Shown in pieces: positions 17,689 through 26,820 of a stretch of DNA of 64,000 nucleotides. Within the stretch, counting starts at the first letter, position 1; each line of letters begins with the position of its first letter. This DNA comes from Streptomyces marinisediminis (GTDB lineage Bacteria > Actinomycetota > Actinomycetes > Streptomycetales > Streptomycetaceae), in assembly GCF_026262575.1 (NCBI RefSeq), contig NZ_JAPKFL010000006.1, positions 62,001 to 126,000 on the forward strand, in the 5' to 3' direction. A program made the translations under genes and the position numbers. The notes below the pieces were generated by a model. The model had not been told where the DNA came from, searched no databases, and saw only the letters and a list, made by a program, of their open reading frames with translations.

Positions 17689-18288
17689 TCACAGCGGTGG
17701 TTTCCGCTGGGTGGGGGACGTGTGGAGCGCGGCGGCGGCTCCGGTGAGAAACAGGATGGCTGCGGTGACCAGGGCCAGGGAGGAGTCGCCGGGGTGGAGG
17801 GGCCATGCCCAGGGGTAGGGCCGTCCTGCGGGGCCCGTGCCGAGGAGAGCGCAGGCCAGCGGGAGGAGGGCCACGGTGAGAGGGCCGTACTGCGCGCCGA
17901 GGAGGCGTTGCGCCAGTAGGCCGACTCCCAGGTAGCCCATGGTGTTCCGGGCGACGGCTCCTGCGAGGGGGAAGTCCAACCAGACCTGTTCGGCGGCGCC
18001 TGCGAGAAGTGCTGTGAGGCAGGCAGCGGTCAGGAGGCCGGTCGACCACCAGCCGACATGCCGTGCCGCAGTGGCCTCGAACTCGTGCGGGACGCGGTTG
18101 AGGCCGTAGAGCAGGGCACCGGCGGGGAGCACCGGGAGAACGAGAGGGACGGGGATGCCGCCGGAGACCCCGCCGAAGAGTGAGGGGACGGGCAGGATGG
18201 AGGAGCCCAGTAGGGGAGCGAGGGCGAAACACAGCAACAGCGTGATGGCGCCGGTGGTCACGGCGTGTACGCGTAGCCACCAGGTCAT
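17689..18288 (-). CDS. Integral membrane protein of an ABC-type export set
   Basis: 199 residues from the ATG at 18288, which overlaps the stop of the upstream gene (ATGA). About six hydrophobic segments cover most of the length (VTTGAITLLLCFALAPLL, VLPVLPAGALLYGL, STGLLTAACLTALLAGAA and others). No ATPase or enzyme motif is present. As the third gene behind an ABC ATPase and a larger membrane protein, it probably forms part of the membrane channel. Substrate unknown; such three-gene sets are common in streptomycetes and often relate to peptide or drug export. Hypothetical in the strict sense. Confidence 0.75.
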   Translation of the reverse strand: MTWWLRVHAVTTGAITLLLCFALAPLLGSSILPVPSLFGGVSGGIPVPLVLPVLPAGALLYGLNRVPHEFEATAARHVGWWSTGLLTAACLTALLAGAAEQVWLDFPLAGAVARNTMGYLGVGLLAQRLLGAQYGPLTVALLPLACALLGTGPAGRPYPWAWPLHPGDSSLALVTAAILFLTGAAAALHTSPTQRKPPL

Positions 18289-19538
18289 GCGGTGTCGCCC
18301 TTCAGGTGGCCGAAGGTTGCTGGGGACAACTCCGGTTCTACTGCGCAGTCCCGCACGGACTGCATGGTGCGCTTGTACCACGCGGCTTGTGCGCCAGCAG
18401 GGAGTTCGCGGACGCTCTGGGCCAGCGTGACTTCTTCGGGCGGCCACTGCGCGCTCAGTTCGGAAGCGGGCATGCCTGCGGACAGGGCGAGCCAGGCGTA
18501 GAGGACGCCGGCAGCCTCATACCCGGGGTACTGGGCGTGGGGTCCCTGCGAGCAGGCAGGAGGTCGGCCGGGGAGCACGCTGGTGGCCGTCGCTGCGCGG
18601 ACTTCCGTGTCCCGAGGGTCGGTCATGCTGTACTCGATGCGAGCGGGCAGTCGGACTCCGACCGTCTCCAACCGTTGCTTGGTCTTCGCGGCTGCGGCGA
18701 GGAAGGTCTGCCGGTGTTCCTGCTGCTCCGGCCACAGGCACACCTGCGGGGCGCTGCCTGTGCACTCCAACGCCGAGCGGTCGCGGGGCTGGGTGCCGTC
18801 GAACCGAAGCGGCGCGGCCAACGCCACGGACACCCCCGCCACGGCCACGCCGAGGACTCCGGCTACAGCCGTGCGCAGGCGTCCCTTGTCCAGTACGAGT
18901 GCGACGAGGGCGGCAGTGATCAGCGCGAGGCTGAAAACGGCGGTCGCGGCGAGGGAGCGCGGGGAGGCCTCCCGGCCCAGAGTGCAACACTCTCCAACGC
19001 CTTGGCCGTTCAGATGGCGCAACCAGGCCGGGGAGGCCAGAGCCGCCGGCCAGAATCCCCACAGATAGCCGACGACCAGCATCACTGCGGTGCCCAGCAG
19101 GCGAGTCAGCTTGCGGCCGACCAGGTAGCCGACGGCGACGTGCGCCAAGACGGCCAGGTACGCGGCACCCAGGATCCCCGGGTCCGGATAGCCCACCGTC
19201 GGGGCACCGGTGGAGAAGTATGTGGCCAGGGCGGCGAGGAGGCCGGCCAGGCCCAGAAGGGCCACTGGTGCGAGGTGCTCCAACGCGATGCGCAGCGGGC
19301 TGCGTACCGCTGCCCAGTCCGCGATACGGGCGCTCTCCAGGCGTGCCCCCTCCCATGCGGCGCAGGCGCCACACACGGCGGTGACGAATCCGAGCACGAT
19401 GGTCGACTGGGCGGTCACCGATTCCCAGGACGGAATGGTCGATTCGGTGTTCTGGGCGCCGAACCACACCAGACCGGGGAGCAGCAGGAGAGCGGCCCAG
19501 GCGGTGGGGCCGGATTTGAGCAGGGTGGCGAGTTTCAT
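18285..19538 (-). CDS. Membrane protein with extracytoplasmic domain, ABC permease-like
   Basis: 417 residues, ATG at 19538 only 6 bases after the upstream ATPase stop. Residues 1-235 contain about six transmembrane segments. Residues 250-417 are a soluble domain with Cys in LECTGSAPQVCLW, PPACSQGP and RDCAVEP, so it may be outside the membrane and disulphide-bonded. The arrangement with an ATPase upstream and a small membrane protein downstream indicates an ABC exporter-like unit. The soluble tail resembles domains seen only in uncharacterised actinobacterial proteins. No substrate can be given. Confidence 0.75.
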   Translation of the reverse strand: MKLATLLKSGPTAWAALLLLPGLVWFGAQNTESTIPSWESVTAQSTIVLGFVTAVCGACAAWEGARLESARIADWAAVRSPLRIALEHLAPVALLGLAGLLAALATYFSTGAPTVGYPDPGILGAAYLAVLAHVAVGYLVGRKLTRLLGTAVMLVVGYLWGFWPAALASPAWLRHLNGQGVGECCTLGREASPRSLAATAVFSLALITAALVALVLDKGRLRTAVAGVLGVAVAGVSVALAAPLRFDGTQPRDRSALECTGSAPQVCLWPEQQEHRQTFLAAAAKTKQRLETVGVRLPARIEYSMTDPRDTEVRAATATSVLPGRPPACSQGPHAQYPGYEAAGVLYAWLALSAGMPASELSAQWPPEEVTLAQSVRELPAGAQAAWYKRTMQSVRDCAVEPELSPATFGHLKGDTA

Positions 19539-19544
19539 GGTCCT

Positions 19545-20297
19545 TCACGCCTCTCCGCGTACAAGACCGCGGTAGGCCGTCTCCGCCTTCCGTTCTGCCG
19601 TGACCTCGGCTCCGGCCAGCGAGAGGAAGCTTGCTGTCGTTCCCTGGTAGGTGACGTGTCCCCGGTCCAGCACGACAACTGTCTGGTAGATGTCCATCAG
19701 GTCTTCCGTCTGGTGGGTGGAGACGATGAAGCTGACGTGGCCAGCAAGTTCCCCCAGCAGGTTCCTGAAGACACTCCGCTGGACCGGGTCCAGGCCGGCG
19801 GTCGGCTCGTCCAGCAGCACCACCTCGGCGTCATGGACCAGCGTCTGGGCGATGCCGAGCCGACGCATCTGACCACCGGACAGCTCGTGACTGCGCCTGT
19901 CCGCAAGGTCGCTCAAGCGCACCCGTGCCAGCGCCTGTGCGGATCTGCTCCACGCTTCGGCTTTGGAAAGGCCCTTCAGCCAGCCCGCGTACGCGGCTTG
20001 CTCTCGCACGGTGAGGTTGGGGACGGGCCGGATCTGCTGCGGAAGCCACCCCACGCGCCTGCGGTACTGCCCGCGCGTCTTCTTGCGGGCGCTGTCGGTC
20101 TCGCCCAGGGCCACCTGCCCTCTCTTGGGGGTGAGGAGAGATGCGCCCAGGGACAGCAGGGTGGATTTGCCCGCCCCGTTCGGCCCGAGCAGCACCGTGC
20201 AGCCCGTGGGGAACTTCAGAGAGAACCGGTCGAGTACGGGTGCGTTCGGCCGGTAGCCGAACGTGCAGTCCGTGAAGCGCAGGGGCAAGGTGAACAT
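19545..20297 (-). CDS. ABC transporter ATP-binding protein
   Basis: 250 residues taking the ATG at 20297; no clear ribosome site was seen, so the start is uncertain. All ABC motifs are present: Walker A LLGPNGAGKST, Q-loop near LPQQIRPVP, signature LSGGQMRRLGIA, Walker B VVLLDEPTAGLDP and the switch histidine in VSTHQTED. It is the first gene of a minus-strand unit with the membrane proteins at 18285-19538 and 17689-18288. It powers their transport, most likely export. The GLDP form places it in the CcmA/DrrA-like group. Substrate unknown. Confidence 0.9.
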   Translation of the reverse strand: MFTLPLRFTDCTFGYRPNAPVLDRFSLKFPTGCTVLLGPNGAGKSTLLSLGASLLTPKRGQVALGETDSARKKTRGQYRRRVGWLPQQIRPVPNLTVREQAAYAGWLKGLSKAEAWSRSAQALARVRLSDLADRRSHELSGGQMRRLGIAQTLVHDAEVVLLDEPTAGLDPVQRSVFRNLLGELAGHVSFIVSTHQTEDLMDIYQTVVVLDRGHVTYQGTTASFLSLAGAEVTAERKAETAYRGLVRGEA

Positions 20298-20512
20298 CCA
20301 GTCTGGGCTCAGGTGTGGGAAGCCTTGTGTACCGACGGCCGTTCGGCCCTGCGGACAACGACGCCGCAGGGCCGGACGTCGGTTTCCGTGATCAGTCGCA
20401 AACCGTGAGACCATCCCTGTCACCGATCTACCGGTTCCGAGCCCCTCGCTGACAGCGCCCTCACCCCCGGCACCGGGGGCGACAGGGGGCCGAGGAGCCG
20501 AGGCTCGGGCAT

Positions 20513-20748
20513 GTGAAGATCGCCGTGATCGCCACCTCAGCCGCACACGAGGAGCTGATGGACCGCCTGACGGACGTGCTCCGCCCGGACGCCGATCGCG
20601 ACGGACCCTGCCGCGTTCCGTGGGGATGCACAGCGTCAACGGGGACTCGCTGACCGACGAGGAACGCCTCGCACTCCTCACCGAGATCGAGGAGACCAAC
20701 TGGAATCCGCCGGAAGGCCCGGAGGACGGCGAAGACCGAGAGCTGTAG
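20513..20748 (+). pseudogene. Short hypothetical gene split by a frameshift
   Basis: From the GTG at 20513 the frame reads KIAVIATSAAHEELMDRLTDVLRPDADRDGPCRVPWG and soon stops. In the next frame, from the ATG at 20626, the sequence continues HSVNGDSLTDEERLALLTEIEETNWNP and ends at 20746-20748. The two halves read as one small acidic protein of about 78 residues interrupted near 20622-20626. No family is recognised. It may be a real frameshift or a sequencing slip at the GGGG run there. The 3' half alone could still be translated from 20626. Confidence 0.4.
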
Positions 20749-20855
20749 CGAGACCGGTGGGCTCCGGTCAGTCCGGCTCATGCCGTTGACTGCGGACTCC
20801 CACCGTGGGAGGCGGCACGGGCTGGCAACATCGAAAGTGGGGAAAGGACAGTCGC

Positions 20856-21536
20856 GTGGAACCGACGGCTGAATCGGCCTGTTTGACGGCGGAGAGCTTG
20901 CACGTTCGGCTGGGGGAGGCCGACGTGCTCAAAGGGGCTTCGCTGAGCGTGGCGGCAGGACAAAGTGTGGCGGTGGTGGGTACCAGCGGGGCGGGGAAAT
21001 CGACGTTTCTGCAGTGTCTGGCCGGTGTGCTCAGCCCTGAGACCGGTACGGTCTGCCTGGAAGGGGAGCGGTTCGACCATCTGCCGCCCCAGCAACGTTC
21101 GGAACTGCGACTGCGCCGTTTCGGTTTCCTCTTCCAGTTCGGCGAACTCGTGCCGGAACTGAGCCTGCTGGACAATGCCAGTCTGCCGCTGTGGCTGACC
21201 GGCATGCGACGTGGCGAAGCCCGTGAGCGTGCCCGCCCGCTGCTGGAAGCCACCGGCTTGAAGCCGGTTCTGCACGGCAAGCGGCCTTCGCAAGTTTCCG
21301 GGGGTGAGATGCAGCGTGCGGCCCTTGCCCGGGCCCTGGTGCACGAACCCGCCGTGCTGCTCGCCGATGAGCCCACCGGCGCGTTGGACAGCGCCACCAG
21401 CGACGAGGTCGTGGAGTTGCTGTTGTCGCAGACCACCCGCACCGGCGCCGCCTTGGTCGTGGTCACCCACAGCGAACACGTTGCTGAGCGAATGGACCGC
21501 ACCGCGCGGATGAGTGATGGGCAGATGGTGGCATGA
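20856..21536 (+). CDS. ABC transporter ATP-binding protein, MacB/LolD type
   Basis: 226 residues from the GTG at 20856, chosen for GGAAAGGA just upstream. Walker A is VVGTSGAGKST, the signature VSGGEMQRAALARAL, and Walker B LLADEPTGALDS, with the switch His in VTHSEHVAE. The GALDS form is characteristic of ATPases that partner FtsX/MacB permeases. Its stop overlaps the start of an 801-residue FtsX-like permease by 4 bases, so the two act as a pair. Such pairs export peptides or lipophilic toxins or pull lipids from the membrane. It is plausible, not shown, that they protect against or export the lanthipeptide made from the cluster 10 kb away. Confidence 0.92.
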   Translation: MEPTAESACLTAESLHVRLGEADVLKGASLSVAAGQSVAVVGTSGAGKSTFLQCLAGVLSPETGTVCLEGERFDHLPPQQRSELRLRRFGFLFQFGELVPELSLLDNASLPLWLTGMRRGEARERARPLLEATGLKPVLHGKRPSQVSGGEMQRAALARALVHEPAVLLADEPTGALDSATSDEVVELLLSQTTRTGAALVVVTHSEHVAERMDRTARMSDGQMVA

Positions 21537-23938
21537 ACACCCCCACGCCTTCGCCGACCGCTGTCACGCGCCGCTCATCCGGCACAGAACGTCACTTCCC
21601 GGGTCCGCCATACCAGTGGTTCGCCGGAGCGCGCCTGGGCGTGTACCTGGCCCTGAGAGCGCGGTCGTGGATGACCCTGGCCGTCGTGCTGTGCACCGCC
21701 GTGGGCACCGTCAGCCTGGTCGCGGCGCTGTCGATGCCTCACATCATCGGTGAACGCACCGCCCGCGCCGAAGCACGCTCCCCCTACCACCTGCTGCAGG
21801 AGAACGACCAGCCCGCTCCCGACCAGGTGTCCTTCGGCCAGCGCAGCGACTCCTGGGAGGACGAACCGGTCACCCGCGTCCTGCTGCGCGTACCCGAGGA
21901 ACCGGCCACGCCGTTGCCCCCAGGACTGTCCCGGTGGCCCGAGCCGGGACAGTCCGTCGTCTCACCGGCTCTCAAAGCCGCCCTGGACGCGGACCCTGAC
22001 CGGGCACGCGATCAGTTCGGGCAAGTGACCGGCACCGTCACCAAGCCGGGCCTGTTGCACCCTGACGAGAACCTCGCCTACGTCACCCTCCCCGCCGACG
22101 CCCCGGCCGCAGACCTCACCCCCGTGGACGGCTTCGGTACTCCTCCCAACACCTCCGACTACGGCAGCTTCGGCGAAGTGCCCCAGTTGACCGGCCCGAT
22201 CCGCACCCTGCTCATGGTCGCCACCGTCGCGATCTGCGTACCCCTGGCCATGCTGGTGTTGGGCAGCTCGGCCCTGATGCGCGAACGACGCCGCCGAACA
22301 CTGGCTTCCCTGGACCTGCTCGGTGTACCCGCCCGCACGGTACGACTGATCACCGCAGCCGAGGTCGTGCTGGTCGCCGTGGCCGGGTGGGCCGTCGGCG
22401 TGGTCGTCACCACGCCGCTCCTCGAAGCAGCCGCGAGCTGGCCGCCCGAACCTGCCGCGTGGTTCCCCAGCGATGTCGCTTGGCAATGGGGGCCGGCACT
22501 GGTGACCATGACCTTCTTCGTCCTCGCCGCCACGATCGCGGCCCTGCGCACCACCGGCCGACCCCGCGAACACAGCGCCTCACGCCCCCTGGTACGGCTT
22601 GCCCCGCTGATCTCCGGCGTCGGCATCCTCGCCGGCATCGCTGCGTTCCCCTGGGCGCCCAACGCGCAGCCCCGGGGATGGGTCGTCTACCTCGGCATCG
22701 CCGCCCTCGTCCTGGCCGTGCTCGGCCTCGCCTGGGCCGGCCCGGTCCTCGTCCGGGCCGTGGGCCACCGTCTCTCCCGCCGTGACACACCCTGGCTGGC
22801 CCTTGGCAGCGGCCGCCTCGAAGCCGACCCCCACACCGGCACCCTCGGCGCCTTGGCCATCACCCTGGCCGTCGCCGCTTCCGGCGTCGTCGGCGCCATC
22901 ACCGGCCAGATCGCTTACATCGACACCGAGCTCTACCGCACCGATCCCGAACGCTCCGTCATCGCCATCACCACCCACAACCTCCCCGCCGTCCGCAACG
23001 CTCTGCCTCCCAACGCCGCCACCCTCACCCCGGTGACCGTCACCCGTGTACGAACCGGCGACGGCTCCACCCATCCCCTGACCAACGACCCGTTCCTCGA
23101 CGTCACCGTCAACGTCATGGTGGGCGACTGCGAAGCCTTCCTCACTCTCGTGGGCGAAGAACCCACCCGTTGTGTCCAGGGCACCGTCAGCCTCCAGTCC
23201 TCCCAGTTCTCCAACCCCCTGCCCCAAGGCGGCAGCATCGATCTGGCACTTCACACGTCAGACACGGCAGACGACGCACCGCTGCGGTTCTCTCTGCCCG
23301 ACCAGGTGCTGAGCCACGAACCGCTCCCGGGTGTCGCGGGCACCGCCCTCGGGAATGACCTCTCGCTCCTCGTCGACCAGAGGACATGGGCTCAGGCAGG
23401 GGGCCCTGCGCTTCGCGAAGGAACGGCGCTCCTAGCGGCCCAGGACGCGCATACCGCAGCAGTGCGGGCCCAGGTTCTCGCCGCCGACCCCGCCGCCGAG
23501 TTCCAGGACGACGCCGCCGCCTACCACGAGCGTCTGCAGCGCACCGGCCACTACCGGGGCTGGTTCACCTCCGCCGCCGTCGTCACCCTCGGCGTCGCCA
23601 CCGCCTTCGTCCTCGTCTCCGCCCTCACCACCCTGATCGAGCGCCGCCGCGTCCACGCCTACCTCGGCATCGTCGGCGTACCACCCCGCGTCCTGGGACG
23701 CGCCTGGGCCTTCTACAGCATCCTGCCCGTCCTCATTCTCCTCCCGGCTGCCTGGCTCCTGACCTTCCTCACCGACCTCGGCTTCGACCGCCTCGTGCGC
23801 ATTCCGGTCCGCATCGACACCGCGCCCTACCTCTCCGGTACCGTCACCGCCGCCCTCCTCACCGTCCTGGTCCACGTCATCGCCCGCACCAGTACGCCCA
23901 GGGAGGTGCCACTGGAAGCGCTCCGGACTCGTGAATGA
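21533..23938 (+). CDS. FtsX-like ABC permease
   Basis: 801 residues, ATGA-coupled to its ATPase. It has the FtsX/MacB layout duplicated: a first membrane helix (SWMTLAVVLCTAVGTVSLVAAL), a large extracytoplasmic part, three helices at about residues 220-340 (ATVAICVPLAMLVLGSSAL and others), further helices, a second extracytoplasmic domain (about 460-665), then three final helices (VVTLGVATAFVLVSALTTL, SILPVLILLPAAWLLTFL, and one more). It is thus an eight-to-ten-helix permease of the kind seen for antimicrobial peptide resistance in Gram-positive bacteria. Substrate unknown. Cysteines in DCEAFLTLVGEEPTRCV may form an outside disulphide. Confidence 0.9.
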   Translation: MNTPTPSPTAVTRRSSGTERHFPGPPYQWFAGARLGVYLALRARSWMTLAVVLCTAVGTVSLVAALSMPHIIGERTARAEARSPYHLLQENDQPAPDQVSFGQRSDSWEDEPVTRVLLRVPEEPATPLPPGLSRWPEPGQSVVSPALKAALDADPDRARDQFGQVTGTVTKPGLLHPDENLAYVTLPADAPAADLTPVDGFGTPPNTSDYGSFGEVPQLTGPIRTLLMVATVAICVPLAMLVLGSSALMRERRRRTLASLDLLGVPARTVRLITAAEVVLVAVAGWAVGVVVTTPLLEAAASWPPEPAAWFPSDVAWQWGPALVTMTFFVLAATIAALRTTGRPREHSASRPLVRLAPLISGVGILAGIAAFPWAPNAQPRGWVVYLGIAALVLAVLGLAWAGPVLVRAVGHRLSRRDTPWLALGSGRLEADPHTGTLGALAITLAVAASGVVGAITGQIAYIDTELYRTDPERSVIAITTHNLPAVRNALPPNAATLTPVTVTRVRTGDGSTHPLTNDPFLDVTVNVMVGDCEAFLTLVGEEPTRCVQGTVSLQSSQFSNPLPQGGSIDLALHTSDTADDAPLRFSLPDQVLSHEPLPGVAGTALGNDLSLLVDQRTWAQAGGPALREGTALLAAQDAHTAAVRAQVLAADPAAEFQDDAAAYHERLQRTGHYRGWFTSAAVVTLGVATAFVLVSALTTLIERRRVHAYLGIVGVPPRVLGRAWAFYSILPVLILLPAAWLLTFLTDLGFDRLVRIPVRIDTAPYLSGTVTAALLTVLVHVIARTSTPREVPLEALRTRE

Positions 23939-24093
23939 GGCCCATCCCTGACGCTGACACCAGCCGCTGGCCCGTGTCCAAAGTCCGGGTCAAGCCCGGT
24001 CCCCATCCACGACGTGTTGTTCCTCGTGTACGGATACGGGAGAATGCCGGACGTACGACACATCGTGTCGAGCCGCTGGGCGGGGGTTTGGGG

Positions 24094-24558
24094 ATGGCGT
24101 CAGCGCTACGGCGGCAAGAGATCACTGTTCCGGTGGACTTTCGTGGCTTCGCGTTGCAGGAGTACGACGACATGGAAGTGCCGGTTCCTTTTCCCGAGGG
24201 ACGTGAGGAGGCTTCTGGCCGCCCCTTTCTGACCGCGCACGAGATGCGTCTCGACTTCGGGAGTGCTGGTCATACGCACACGGCTGTGCTCGTGGCGGAG
24301 GTGTGGGACGGTGAGGCGCCGCGGGCGGAGGGCCCGTGGGAGGCCGAGGGCGAGGCGGAGTTGAGTTCCCTCACCGGGAGGTTGTCCGTCGAGGTGGTCG
24401 CCGGAAGCGAGAGCGAAGCGATCGTCCTCGGTGCTGAAGACGCACGGTGGAGGGTGCGGGCCTACTGCTCAGGTCGTGCTGAAGTGGCCCGGCTCGCAGC
24501 CGTTGGTGTTCCCCACGGCGTGGAACGCTACCTGGTGCGGTTCTGGCAGATCGCGTAG
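24094..24558 (+). CDS. Hypothetical protein
   Basis: 154 residues from the ATG at 24094, behind a G-rich stretch; a longer open frame upstream lacks a better start. The protein is acidic and soluble, with no signal peptide. Segments ITVPVDFRGFALQEYDDMEVP and SVEVVAGSESEAIVLG suggest beta-rich folds. No family is recognised. It stands alone, 155 bases after the FtsX-like permease and convergent with the histidyl-tRNA synthetase-like gene. Confidence 0.55.
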   Translation: MASALRRQEITVPVDFRGFALQEYDDMEVPVPFPEGREEASGRPFLTAHEMRLDFGSAGHTHTAVLVAEVWDGEAPRAEGPWEAEGEAELSSLTGRLSVEVVAGSESEAIVLGAEDARWRVRAYCSGRAEVARLAAVGVPHGVERYLVRFWQIA

Positions 24559-24797
24559 GGCAAGGGTTTGTGGCCTGCATGGCACCGGTCAGAGATTCAT
24601 TGTCCGGTGTCGCCAAAGAGGGGGTGCAGCGACTGAGCACTCCGGAGGAGGACTCCGTGGCGCAGCCGACCGGGCAGCAGCCGGACCTGCTCTGGACGTT
24701 CCGCAGGCACGCCGCTACGGCGTGCCCACAGCACGTCGGGGCAGGTCGCTCAAGCGGCGACTACGCCGACGTCCCGAGCTTCCGGGACACGAGGGGC

Positions 24798-26132
24798 TCA
24801 CCGGCCTTGTTCGGGCCGCGGTCCGGATTCCTCGAGTGTTTCGCACAGGTACGACGTGGCTTCGGCGAGAGGTACCCGAGTCTGCTCGCCCGAGTGCATG
24901 TTCCTGACGGTGACCTCTCCTGCGGTTCGCTCGTCCGGGCCGTACAGCACCGCGAGGCGGGCCTTCTGGTCGTCAGCCCACTTGAGTTGCCTGCCCAGCT
25001 TCGTGGAGGCCCCCAGGTAGGTGCCCACCCGCTTCCCCCGGCCCCGGAGCTGCGCCGCCAGGCTCATCACGTCCTCTTCGCCGCCGATGACGGTCAAGGC
25101 GACGTCGAGGCCGCGGGGTTCGGTGTGCTGGGAGCCCTGGATCGCGAGGATGCGTTCGATGCCGATGGAACCACCGCAGGCGGGAACGTCGGGGCCACCC
25201 AGCGTCGCCACCAGGTGGTCGTATCGGCCGCCGGCGGCGATCGAACCGGGGAATCCGGTGGCCACCACCTCGTAGATCGCGCCCGTGTAGTAGTCGAGAC
25301 CGCGCACCATACGGGGGGTGTGGACGATGCGCTCGCTCGCGAGTCCGGCACTGGTGGTGAGGCGGATGAGCGTGTCGATCTCGGCCAGGCCGGCCTTGCC
25401 CTGCTCGGTTGCCTCCAGTCGCTCCCGGACGCGGTCCGGGCTCTCGGCGGCCACGTCCGCGACCAGCGACTCGGCGACGTCCGGGGAGATGCCCCGCTCG
25501 CTCGCCAGCTCCTTCGCGACGGCGTCGGCGCTGATCTTGTCGAGCTTGTCGAGTGTGCCCAGGACGCCGGGTCCGTCGGCCGGGTCGATGCCGTAGACGT
25601 TCAGCAGGGCGTGGAGGGCCTTCCGGGAGTTCACCATGAAGGTGAAGTCCTGCACGCCGAGGGCGTCGAGGCACTGAGCGAGAGCGAGAACGATCTCGGC
25701 GTCGGCAAGCGGGGAGTGTGACCCGACCGTGTCGATGTCGCACTGCACGAACTCCCGGAAGCGTCCCTCCTGCGGGCGGTCCGCCCGCCATACCGGGCCG
25801 ATGGCGTATCGCTTGTAGGGGCTGGGCAGCTTGCCGCCGTGACTGCCGATGACGCGCGCCAGCGGCACCGTGTGGTCGTAGCGCAGGGCCAGATCGGGCT
25901 GCCCAGATGCTTCGTGCACGCCGCGCTTGAGAATCTTGAAAACGAGTTTTGACGCTTCTTCCCCGTATTTCCCGGTGATCACGTCCACATTCTCGAAAGC
26001 CGGGGTTTCCAAGGGGTCGAACCCGAAGCTCTCGAAAATTTCGGCCAACGTGTCGAACGCAGCCTTTCGGCGGCGTACCTCATCGGCCAAGAGGTCCCGG
26101 GTACCCGACGGTGCCTGCGAGGCTTGCCCCAT
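24798..26132 (-). CDS. Histidyl-tRNA synthetase, probable second copy
   Basis: 444 residues from the ATG at 26132 behind GGAGAAG. Class II motifs are intact: motif 2 region LALRYDHTVPLAR and FREFVQCDIDTVG, the histidine-binding HisA signatures LDYYTGAIYEVV and AAGGRYDHLV, and motif 3 GGSIGIERI. A C-terminal anticodon-binding domain follows (about 340-435). It should charge tRNA-His. It lies in accessory DNA, not in the usual relA/cyclophilin neighbourhood, so I suspect an extra copy. Extra synthetases in such places may be resistance forms or help natural product pathways. Whether another hisS exists cannot be seen from this window. Confidence 0.85.
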   Translation of the reverse strand: MGQASQAPSGTRDLLADEVRRRKAAFDTLAEIFESFGFDPLETPAFENVDVITGKYGEEASKLVFKILKRGVHEASGQPDLALRYDHTVPLARVIGSHGGKLPSPYKRYAIGPVWRADRPQEGRFREFVQCDIDTVGSHSPLADAEIVLALAQCLDALGVQDFTFMVNSRKALHALLNVYGIDPADGPGVLGTLDKLDKISADAVAKELASERGISPDVAESLVADVAAESPDRVRERLEATEQGKAGLAEIDTLIRLTTSAGLASERIVHTPRMVRGLDYYTGAIYEVVATGFPGSIAAGGRYDHLVATLGGPDVPACGGSIGIERILAIQGSQHTEPRGLDVALTVIGGEEDVMSLAAQLRGRGKRVGTYLGASTKLGRQLKWADDQKARLAVLYGPDERTAGEVTVRNMHSGEQTRVPLAEATSYLCETLEESGPRPEQGR

Positions 26133-26766
26133 GCTCGTGCTTCTCCAGGTGTAGTCGTGTGACGGCCTCTGCACGCGGCCAGATGGAGGATGGGCCGTAG
26201 CGATCGGCGTGCTCCCCGTCGGGACACTCCTCGCAGCCGCCGTGCCCGTCGTCGCCCCACTATGTCACTCATCGGCGCGTGGCCTGCGGCCGTCTGCGGA
26301 ACGTCGATGTTGGCACGGGACAAGCGGTTTCGGCAGCCACTCGGTTCAGCGGTGTGCTGGTGCAGGTGGCATCGTCGACGTGCGAGTCCGCCGCACGCAC
26401 TTCGGCACTGAGTTCGAGCCGTAGCTCGGCTATTCGTAGGACCGGTTGCAGCCAACTGGTGGATATGTTCCGGGCTGACCTCGTAGCTGACGACACGGGG
26501 GCCACCTCTGCGGCGCGCACGGCCAGCGGAAGCCCCACATCGCCCATCAAGCGGGATCGCTGTCCTCCAACAAGCTCAGTCTCGTCCAGTACAACTGGGA
26601 GCTGTACCGCAAGCACGAGCACCTGTCGGTCCCGCGGCGCGGGCCCTGGCCGGTGCCGTGTGGCAGTCGCTGCGCACCTCGCGGATCTAGCCGGTGCGAG
26701 GCGGGAACAGCTGAGGCCGCGTGTGGAGAAGGCCCAGCACTGCACGGGTTCGGACGGTCCGGCGTG
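26133..26766. other. Gene-poor stretch with decayed coding remnants
   Basis: No intact gene is supported. On the plus strand about 26530-26692, two adjacent frames read like one protein end: SSNKLSLVQYNWELYRKHEH, then after a shift ARALAGAVWQSLRTSRI and a stop at 26690-26692. This looks like the tail of a lost gene of unknown family. The rest shows no ribosome sites or motifs. Confidence 0.4.
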
Positions 26767-26810
26767 CGTCAACGGCTCCTGCGATCACCGCATCGCAGGA
26801 GCCGTTGACG
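26767..26810. repeat. Hairpin repeat, copy 1 (terminator-like), left edge of the lanthipeptide block
   Basis: A perfect 19-base stem (CGTCAACGGCTCCTGCGAT) with a 6-base loop, 10 bases after the NUDIX stop. Its arms match those of the hairpin at 36706-36743 almost base for base; only the loop differs. It probably terminates the minus-strand transcript. Confidence 0.8.
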
Positions 26811-26820
26811 TGGTCAGTAC

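Noticed and set aside
17499..17747. Rightward open frame after the orphan XRE-type element
   Set aside because: No HTH pattern or family likeness; it runs antisense into the membrane protein gene.
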